Assembly: GCF_014174475.1 (NCBI RefSeq)
Contig: NZ_JACJUD010000001.1
Coordinates: forward strand, 496,001 to 560,000
Length of the DNA: 64,000 nucleotides
Origin: Aquipseudomonas ullengensis
Lineage (GTDB): Bacteria; Pseudomonadota; Gammaproteobacteria; Pseudomonadales; Pseudomonadaceae
Direction: 5' to 3'
Shown here: positions 58,543-64,000 of the stretch, piece after piece
Layout of the letters: each line of letters begins with the position of its first letter
Numbering within the stretch: position 1 is the stretch's first letter
Made by a program: the position numbers and the translations under genes
Notes under the pieces: generated by a model
The model's database searches: none
Told to the model about the DNA's origin: nothing
Seen by the model: the letters and a program-made list of their open reading frames with translations, nothing else

Positions 58543-59439
58543 ATGGCCACCGCCAACCCGCGGCGCGGGTACATTCTCGGCCTGATCGCCTACACCATCT
58601 GGGGCCTGTTCCCGCTCTACTTCAAGGCCATCGCGGCCGTGCCGGCGCTGGAGATCATCGTCCACCGCGCGCTCTGGTCGGCGCTGTTCGGCGCTGCGCT
58701 GCTGCTGTTCTGGAAACACCCGGGCTGGTGGCGCGAGCTGCGCGACAATCCGCGGCGCTTTGCCGTGCTGGGCTGCAGCGGCCTGCTGATCGCCAGCAAC
58801 TGGCTGGTGTATGTATGGGCGGTGAACAACGGGCGCATGCTCGAAGCCAGCCTGGGCTACTACATCAACCCGCTGATCAACGTGCTGCTCGGCCTGCTCC
58901 TGCTCGGCGAGCGCCTGCGTCGCCTGCAATGGCTGGCCGTGGGCCTGGCCGCGCTGGGCGTGTTGCAGCAAGTGTGGCAACTGGGCAGCCTGCCCTGGGT
59001 GTCGCTGGTGCTGGCGCTGACCTTCGGCTTCTACGGGCTGATCCGCAAACAGGCGCCGGTGGCGGCATTGCCCGGCCTGGTGGTGGAAACCTGGCTGCTG
59101 TTGCCGCTGGCCCTCGGCTGGCTGCTGTTGCACCCTGCGGCGATGACCAGCCAGGCCAGCTTCTGGAGCACGCCGGAAGCTTTCTGGCTGATCGCCGCCG
59201 GCCCCATCACCCTGGTGCCTCTGGTGTGCTTCAACGCAGCCGCGCGGCACCTGCCGTACACCACGCTGGGCTTCCTGCAGTACCTGGCGCCAACCCTGGT
59301 GCTGCTGCAGGCGATCTTCCTGTTTGGTGAGCATTTCGCGCCGGCCACCCTGGCCTCCTTCGTCTGCATCTGGGCCGGGCTGCTGGTGTACAGCGTGGAT
59401 ATCTGGCTGAGCCTGCGCCGCCGTGGGCAGAGCGTCTAA
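58543..59439 (+). CDS. rarD: EamA family transporter RarD
   Basis: A 298-residue inner-membrane protein with ten predicted TM helices (two EamA repeats). The N-terminus RRGYILGLIAYTIWGLFPLYFKAI and the ASNWLVYVWAVNNGRMLEASLGYYINPL segment match RarD. Annotated in E. coli as a chloramphenicol-sensitivity/exporter protein; the substrate is not established. Confidence 0.9.
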   Translation: MATANPRRGYILGLIAYTIWGLFPLYFKAIAAVPALEIIVHRALWSALFGAALLLFWKHPGWWRELRDNPRRFAVLGCSGLLIASNWLVYVWAVNNGRMLEASLGYYINPLINVLLGLLLLGERLRRLQWLAVGLAALGVLQQVWQLGSLPWVSLVLALTFGFYGLIRKQAPVAALPGLVVETWLLLPLALGWLLLHPAAMTSQASFWSTPEAFWLIAAGPITLVPLVCFNAAARHLPYTTLGFLQYLAPTLVLLQAIFLFGEHFAPATLASFVCIWAGLLVYSVDIWLSLRRRGQSV

Positions 59440-59577
59440 GCCGACGAGGCAACCCGCGCCCACCGCGCGGGTTGCACCCGCCCTACCCGGTAGGAGCAGT
59501 CCATGTCGGGCTGGGTGAAAAACACTCAATCCGCCGCAACCCGCGCCAGTGCTCGCGCTGCGCCAGCCATCCCCGTG

Positions 59578-59586
59578 TTATCCACA
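59578..59586 (+). promoter_or_regulatory. DnaA box 1 (TTATCCACA)
   Basis: Exact match to the bacterial DnaA box; followed at +4 by ATCCCCGG and by the palindrome TTGTGCACAA at 59603-59612. Opens module 1. Confidence 0.7.
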
Positions 59587-59689
59587 GAAGCATCCCCGGC
59601 ATTTGTGCACAAGCCGTTGAAACTGCTTCTTTTTTAGCCATAGCACGGAGAGCCTCGGGGCACTAGGTGCCGGGCTTTGCCTCCCCAGC

Positions 59690-59698
59690 TTATCCACA
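59690..59698 (+). promoter_or_regulatory. DnaA box 2 (TTATCCACA)
   Basis: Exact match, same orientation as box 1 and 112 bp after it; followed at about 20 bp by CCGGGGATAT. Closes module 1. Confidence 0.7.
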
Positions 59699-59852
59699 GC
59701 ACCATCCACGCGAACCGGGGATATCGTCGGTGCATAACCTGTACAGGCGCCCGGCCCGCCAACGGCCTCCTGCCCCCATCGCCACCTGAGCAGAAAACAA
59801 CCAGATCGCTACAGGCCCCGCCAGCACCAGCCTGGAGCAGACTACCCCCGGC

Positions 59853-59861
59853 TTATCCACA
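59853..59861 (+). promoter_or_regulatory. DnaA box 3 (TTATCCACA)
   Basis: Exact match, 275 bp after box 1 in the same orientation; followed by GTCCCCGG and TTGTGCACAA (59878-59887). Opens module 2. Confidence 0.7.
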
Positions 59862-59964
59862 GAAGCGTCCCCGGCGTTTGTGCACAACTGTTTGAATCCG
59901 CTGCATTTTTGATCAGGCAAAGAAAAGCCCCGGGGCACTAGTGCGTGCGCCGGGGCTCCCCAGA

Positions 59965-59973
59965 CTATCCACA
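59965..59973 (+). promoter_or_regulatory. DnaA box 4 (CTATCCACA, one mismatch)
   Basis: 275 bp after box 2 and 112 bp after box 3; followed by ATCCCCG-GCAAA-CGGGGAT, a perfect 7-bp hairpin. Closes module 2. Confidence 0.6.
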
Positions 59974-60007
59974 GCTTCATCCCCGGCAAACGGGGATATG
60001 TCTGCGG

Positions 60008-60526
60008 CTACTCGTCGGTGCGCAGGTTCAACTCCACCATCAGGTCGTCGGCCAGGCCTTCGAGCTTGTCGCGCAGCAGGTCGAGTGACAGGGTCAGCGG
60101 CACGGCCAGCACGGCCACGGCATGGAACAACGGCTCGCTGCTCATCGGCGCGGGCGCCACTTCGGTGGTCAGGCTTTCCAGGTTGACACCCTGCTCGGCC
60201 AGCAGGCGGGTGATGTCGCGCACGATCCCGGGGCGGTCGTTACCGACCAGGTCCAGGTGAATCGGTTTCCAGGTGCACGACGGCTCGATGCCGCTTTCTG
60301 CCAGCAGCACGCGGATGCCGTGGGCGCTGAGCCCCTGCAGGCCTTCCACCAGTTCGTCGTAGCCTTCGGCCGGCACTGCCACGCGCAAGATCCCGGCGAA
60401 CTGGCCGGCCATGCGCGACATGCGGCTTTCCAGCCAGTTACCGCCGTGGGCGGCGATGCACTGGGCGATACGCTCGACCAGGCCGGGCTGGTCCGGGGCG
60501 ATAACGGTGAGTACCAGATGATCCAT
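60008..60526 (-). CDS. Glycine cleavage system repressor-like protein (two ACT domains)
   Basis: A 172-residue protein with two ACT domains: MDHLVLTVIAPDQPGLVERIAQ (about 1-22) and HLDLVGNDRPGIVRDITRLLAEQGVNLESL (about 89-118). GcvR in E. coli modulates GcvA by glycine binding. ATG 60526 has GGGG upstream; the ORF is open for another 16 codons. The gap 60527-60634 has a CCGGAGC/GCTCCGG palindrome (60553-60584) and no gene. Confidence 0.82.
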   Translation of the reverse strand: MDHLVLTVIAPDQPGLVERIAQCIAAHGGNWLESRMSRMAGQFAGILRVAVPAEGYDELVEGLQGLSAHGIRVLLAESGIEPSCTWKPIHLDLVGNDRPGIVRDITRLLAEQGVNLESLTTEVAPAPMSSEPLFHAVAVLAVPLTLSLDLLRDKLEGLADDLMVELNLRTDE

Positions 60527-60634
60527 GGGAAACCCCCTGTTCTTGTTAAATGCCGGAGCGAAGCCTGCTCGCAAATGGCTCCGGGGTGACGGATTGGTGA
60601 GCAGCGCTTGGCTGCTACAGGTGCCCGTGCCGAC

Positions 60635-61084
60635 TCAGGACTTGAGGTCGAGCCAGTAGGTATAGAACACCTCATCGCGCACATAACCAAGCTTTTCATA
60701 GAGCGCCTGGCCGCCCAGGTTGCTCTTCGCGGTTTCCAGCTGCAGGCCGCAGGCGCCGGTGGCCACGCCATGCGCGCGGGCGGCATTCATCAGCGCTTCG
60801 GCCAGGCCCTGGCGGCGCGCCTCGGGGGCCACATACAGGTCACTGAGCAGCCAGGCCGGCGCCAGGTGCAGCGAGGCGTAGAACGGGTAGAGCTGCACGA
60901 AACCCAGCGCCACGCCCCGGGCATCACGGGCAATGAACAGTGTCGAGTCGCCGCCCTGCAGGCGGGCGCCGAGGAACGTGGCAATCTCCCCTGCCGGCTT
61001 GGGCACTTCATAGAAGCTCAGGTAGGCGGCAAACAGCCCCACCAGCTCATCCAGATCATCGACACCTGCACGTACGACCGGCAT
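60635..61084 (-). CDS. GNAT family N-acetyltransferase
   Basis: A 149-residue GNAT. The acetyl-CoA-binding motif is LSDLYVAPEARRQGLAEALM (V/A-P-E-x-R-x-x-G, about 79-98) and the C-terminal LYEKLGYVRDEVFYTYWLDL is typical. The substrate is unknown. ATG 61084 has GGAG upstream. The much longer ORF that reaches 63397 is antisense to glcB and was discarded. Confidence 0.88.
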   Translation of the reverse strand: MPVVRAGVDDLDELVGLFAAYLSFYEVPKPAGEIATFLGARLQGGDSTLFIARDARGVALGFVQLYPFYASLHLAPAWLLSDLYVAPEARRQGLAEALMNAARAHGVATGACGLQLETAKSNLGGQALYEKLGYVRDEVFYTYWLDLKS

Positions 61085-61180
61085 AACCCTCTCCTTCGGT
61101 AATGGAGCCCGCAGTATAGCCAGGCCCCCGGCGCCATCCGGCAGGCGGTCACAGCCCGTGACTGATTTTTTCGTTTGAGT

Positions 61181-61210
61181 CATGTAGTATTCCGCGGCTC
61201 TTACTACATG
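61181..61210. promoter_or_regulatory. Perfect 9-bp inverted repeat upstream of glcB
   Basis: CATGTAGTA at 61181-61189 and TACTACATG at 61202-61210 are separated by 12 bp and lie 49-78 bp before the glcB start. The dyad suits a dimeric repressor or activator; no known consensus was matched. Confidence 0.6.
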
Positions 61211-61258
61211 GCCGTCCGGCCCGGATCTAGAGCTGTCTGTAATCAAGTGAGGCAAGCA

Positions 61259-63436
61259 ATGACTGAGCGCGTTCAAGTCGGTGGCCTGCAGGTCGCCAAA
61301 GCCCTTTACGACTTCATCAACAACGAAGCCATTCCCGGTACCGGCATTGCTGCCGACGTGTTCTGGGCTGGCGCTGAAGCCGTGATCAACGATCTGGCCC
61401 CGAAAAACCGCGCCCTGCTCGCCAAGCGTGACGACTTCCAGGCCAAGATCGATGCCTGGCACCAGGGTCGTGCCGGCCAGGCGCATGACGCCGCCGCGTA
61501 CAAGGCCTTCCTCCAGGAAATCGGCTACCTGCTGCCGGAGCCGGCTGACTTCCAGGCCACCACGCAGAACGTCGACGAAGAAATCGCCCGTCTGGCCGGC
61601 CCGCAGCTGGTCGTCCCGGTGATGAACGCGCGCTTCGCCCTGAACGCCTCCAACGCCCGTTGGGGCTCGCTGTACGATGCCCTGTACGGCACCGACGTGA
61701 TCAGCGAAGAAAACGGCGCAGAGAAAGGCCGTGGCTACAACAAGGTCCGTGGTGACAAGGTCATCGCCTTCGCCCGCGCCTTCCTCGACGAAGCCGCGCC
61801 GCTGGAAAACGGTTCGCACGTCGACGCCACCGCCTACACCGTGAACAACGGCAACCTGGCCGTGAGCCTGAAAGACGGCAGCACCAGCGGCCTGCAGAAC
61901 GCCTTCCAGTTCATCGCCTTCCAGGGTGAAGCTGCTGCACCGATCGCCGTGCTGCTCAAGCACAACGGCCTGCACTTCGAAATCCAGATCGACGCCTCCA
62001 GCCCGATCGGCAGCACCGACGCCGCCGGCGTCAAAGACGTGCTGATGGAAGCCGCGCTGACCACCATCATGGACTGCGAAGACTCGGTTGCCGCCGTCGA
62101 TGCCGACGACAAGGTTGTGGTCTACCGCAACTGGCTGGGCCTGATGAAGGGCGACCTGGCTGAAGAAGTCAGCAAGGGCGGCCAGACCTTCACCCGCACC
62201 ATGAACCCGGACCGCGTCTACACCAAGGCCGACGGTAGCGAGCTGACCCTGCACGGCCGCAGCCTGCTGTTCATCCGCAACGTCGGTCACCTGATGACCA
62301 ACCCGGCGATCCTCGATGCCCAGGGCAACGAGATTCCGGAAGGTATCCAGGACGGCCTGTTCACCAGCCTGATCGCGGTGCACAACCTCAACGGCAACAC
62401 CAGCCGCAAGAACACCCGTACCGGCAGCGTGTACATCGTTAAGCCGAAGATGCACGGCCCGGAAGAAGTCGCCTTCACCAGCGAAATCTTCAGCCGCGTC
62501 GAAGACGTCCTCGGACTGACTCGCAACACCCTGAAAGTCGGCATCATGGACGAAGAGCGCCGCACCACCGTCAACCTGAAAGCCTGCATCAAGGCCGCCA
62601 GCGAGCGCGTGGTGTTCATCAACACCGGCTTCCTCGACCGTACCGGTGACGAAATCCACACCTCCATGGAAGCCGGCGCCGTGGTGCGCAAAGCCGCCAT
62701 GAAGGCCGAGAAGTGGATCGGCGCCTACGAGAACTGGAACGTCGACATCGGCCTGGCCACCGGCCTGCAGGGTCGCGCCCAGATCGGTAAAGGCATGTGG
62801 GCCATGCCCGACCTGATGGCCGGCATGCTCGAGCAGAAGATCGCCCACCCGCTGGCCGGTGCCAACACTGCCTGGGTGCCGTCGCCGACCGCCGCCTCGC
62901 TGCACGCCCTGCACTACCACAAGGTCGACGTGTTCGCCCGCCAGGCCGAACTGGCCAAGCGTGAGCGCGCGTCCATCGACGACATCCTGAGCATCCCGCT
63001 GGCGCCGAACACCAACTGGTCGGCCGAGGAAATCCAGAACGAACTGGACAACAACTCGCAGGGCATCCTCGGTTATGTGGTGCGCTGGATCGACCAGGGC
63101 GTCGGCTGCTCCAAGGTGCCGGACATCAATGACGTCGGCCTGATGGAAGACCGCGCCACCCTGCGCATCTCCAGCCAGCTGCTGGCCAACTGGCTGCGTC
63201 ATGGCATCGTCACTGAAGAGCAGATCGTTGCCAGCCTCAAGCGCATGGCGCCGGTGGTTGACCGTCAGAACGCGGGCGACGCGCTGTACCGTCCGCTGGC
63301 GCCGAACTTCGACAGCAACATCGCGTTCCAGGCTGCCCTGGAACTGGTGGTCGAAGGCACCAAGCAGCCGAACGGCTACACCGAGCCGGTGCTGCACCGC
63401 CGCCGCCGCGAGTTCAAGGCCGCCAACGGTCTGTAA
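61259..63436 (+). CDS. glcB: Malate synthase G
   Basis: A 725-residue monomeric enzyme condensing glyoxylate with acetyl-CoA to malate in the glyoxylate/glycolate route. The ATG at 61259 ([19 protein letters not shown]) is preferred over an upstream in-frame GTG. Isoform G length and segments [24 protein letters not shown] and [20 protein letters not shown] are present. The P. aeruginosa ortholog is also single. A terminator follows. Confidence 0.98.
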   Translation: MTERVQVGGLQVAKALYDFINNEAIPGTGIAADVFWAGAEAVINDLAPKNRALLAKRDDFQAKIDAWHQGRAGQAHDAAAYKAFLQEIGYLLPEPADFQATTQNVDEEIARLAGPQLVVPVMNARFALNASNARWGSLYDALYGTDVISEENGAEKGRGYNKVRGDKVIAFARAFLDEAAPLENGSHVDATAYTVNNGNLAVSLKDGSTSGLQNAFQFIAFQGEAAAPIAVLLKHNGLHFEIQIDASSPIGSTDAAGVKDVLMEAALTTIMDCEDSVAAVDADDKVVVYRNWLGLMKGDLAEEVSKGGQTFTRTMNPDRVYTKADGSELTLHGRSLLFIRNVGHLMTNPAILDAQGNEIPEGIQDGLFTSLIAVHNLNGNTSRKNTRTGSVYIVKPKMHGPEEVAFTSEIFSRVEDVLGLTRNTLKVGIMDEERRTTVNLKACIKAASERVVFINTGFLDRTGDEIHTSMEAGAVVRKAAMKAEKWIGAYENWNVDIGLATGLQGRAQIGKGMWAMPDLMAGMLEQKIAHPLAGANTAWVPSPTAASLHALHYHKVDVFARQAELAKRERASIDDILSIPLAPNTNWSAEEIQNELDNNSQGILGYVVRWIDQGVGCSKVPDINDVGLMEDRATLRISSQLLANWLRHGIVTEEQIVASLKRMAPVVDRQNAGDALYRPLAPNFDSNIAFQAALELVVEGTKQPNGYTEPVLHRRRREFKAANGL

Positions 63437-63451
63437 TTCGCTGCTGCTGTG

Positions 63452-63480
63452 AAAAAGCCGCCCTCCGGGGCGGTTTTTTT
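63452..63480 (+). terminator. Terminator of glcB
   Basis: AAAAAGCCGCCC-TCC-GGGGCGG followed by seven T, 15 bp after the stop. Confidence 0.9.
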
Positions 63481-63834
63481 ATGCCCGCGATTGGTGCGCC
63501 GGGGGTCGACTGCTTATCGAGATAACCCCAGGTTATGCGCCAGGCAAGCCGCTGCCTGTTTCCGCACGAACACACTAAGTCACTCTTATATAAAGACTTT
63601 CCCTCCAAGCCAAGTCACCCTGGCGCGCGTTTTTCCGCGCCACGGCCGGCACTCGCTCAGCACGCGCCGGACCGACCTCACCTTTGGCTATGGGCATAAG
63701 GATTATTCAGAAGTCAGGACGATGACAGCCACCTAGGATGCCCCGGCACCTGAACACAGGCTGCGTTGAAGATGCAGGCCTTGCGGCGACTGCCGCGGGT
63801 GCCTTTTCAAGCAGGTTCTAAGGCGGAGACGATC
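63481..63834. other. 354-bp intergenic region before the DUF1302 gene
   Basis: No gene seen. It holds a small ATAACC-CCA-GGTTAT palindrome at 63522-63536 and presumably the promoter of the following gene; no promoter could be read with confidence. Confidence 0.4.
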
Positions 63835-64000
63835 ATGACAAGAACAACAACAGGCGCGGAGACTTTGTATCCCCACGCCCTGGCCCTGGCTGTAGCGCTG
63901 GCCAGCGCACTTCCGGCACAGGCCGCCAGCTTCACCATCGGGGAAATCGAAGGACGCCTGGATTCGTCCCTGTCCATCGGCGCCAGCTGGGCCATGGACG
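63835..64000 (+). CDS. DUF1302 family outer-membrane-type protein, N-terminal part (runs off the window)
   Basis: The first 55 residues show a signal peptide (MTRTTTGAETLYPHALALAV, cleavage after ALPAQA) and the family start ASFTIGEIEGRLDSSLSIGASW. DUF1302 proteins are large secreted proteins often encoded before a DUF1329 lipoprotein gene. GGAG lies 7-10 nt upstream of the ATG. The remainder lies beyond base 64000. Confidence 0.75.
   Translation, partial: MTRTTTGAETLYPHALALAVALASALPAQAASFTIGEIEGRLDSSLSIGASWAMD

Larger units (their letters stand above)
59440..60007. other. 568-bp intergenic region holding two tandem DnaA-box modules
   Basis: There is no gene in this gap. It has a half GCGGGTTGCACCCGCCCTAC element at about 59468-59486, then two related ~150-bp modules starting near 59575 and 59850. 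Each module has a DnaA box, a TTGTGCACAA palindrome, a GC-rich potential hairpin, a second DnaA box 112 bp later, and a GGGGATAT terminus. Confidence 0.75.

Noticed and set aside
59677-59989. Short frames in the DnaA-box region (both strands)
   Set aside because: No RBS, no domain, and the sequence is explained by the duplicated box modules.
59570-60000. Chromosomal oriC
   Set aside because: No dnaA, dnaN, rpmH, gidA or parAB genes nearby and no AT-rich unwinding region was seen; the cluster is treated as a non-oriC DnaA locus.
60635-63397. 920-residue minus-strand frame joined to the acetyltransferase
   Set aside because: The part beyond 61084 is antisense to glcB; the GNAT domain begins at the ATG at 61084.
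63449-63736. 95-residue plus-strand frame after glcB
   Set aside because: Starts inside the glcB terminator and has no homology signature.

Overview
The window is a chromosomal segment of a Pseudomonas (sensu lato) species. The evidence is the high-GC coding bias, the class II medium-chain polyhydroxyalkanoate (PHA) cluster phaC1-phaZ-phaC2-phaD / phaF-phaI, the rpmE/priA/argS/ftsN/hslVU order, the bioBFHCD operon, and the many GTAGG-type palindromic repeats between genes. Genes are densely packed with many 4-nt stop/start overlaps. No tRNA, rRNA, CRISPR array, insertion sequence or prophage was found.

Layout. 1-3 kb (minus): 5' end of malic enzyme maeB, an M48 protease lipoprotein, a secreted nuclease and rpmE. 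3-10 kb (plus): priA, argS, ftsN, hslV, hslU and a DUF971 gene. 10.6-17.6 kb: the PHA locus, with synthases and depolymerase on plus and the phasins phaF/phaI plus a small granule protein on minus. 17.7-23.7 kb (plus): ubiE-ubiJ-ubiB, hisI-hisE, tatABC, rsmE. 23.8-31.9 kb: a chemoreceptor with an extended periplasmic helical region, a UPF0158 gene, an amino-acid ABC transporter, pip-dtd, small lipoproteins and a lipocalin. 32.1-40.3 kb (minus): fbp, the autotransporter esterase estA, and a DUF2339/DUF3999 membrane-protein pair. 40.8-48 kb (minus): three paralogous acyl-CoA dehydrogenases with a diguanylate cyclase gene among them. 48.2-54 kb (minus): an SprA-type metalloprotease, a small rod-like protein, and bioB-F-H-C-D. 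54.1-59.4 kb (plus): comF, modE-modA-modB (no modC), srkA, rarD. 60-64 kb: a GcvR-like regulator and an acetyltransferase (minus), glcB malate synthase G, and the start of a DUF1302 gene.

From memory of P. aeruginosa PAO1 gene order, the left ~40 kb corresponds to PA5046-PA5114 and the right ~23 kb to PA0508-PA0482. The junction near 40.3-40.8 kb would therefore be an endpoint of an inversion roughly symmetric about oriC.

The most interesting non-coding signals are these. (1) A 59.57-60.0 kb intergenic region holds two tandem ~150-bp modules exactly 275 bp apart, each with two DnaA boxes at 112-bp spacing and a conserved TTGTGCACAA palindrome; it is far from any dnaA gene and could be a DnaA-titration or replication-control locus. 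(2) A BirA-type operator overlaps the -35 of bioB and lies inside the first codons of comF. (3) A ModE-type operator sits 4 bp before the modE start codon. (4) A tandem PsrA-type operator lies upstream of one acyl-CoA dehydrogenase. (5) A G9 tract in phaZ lies directly after the catalytic-serine codon. (6) The lipocalin has a lipobox in which one base change turns the lipidated Cys into Tyr.
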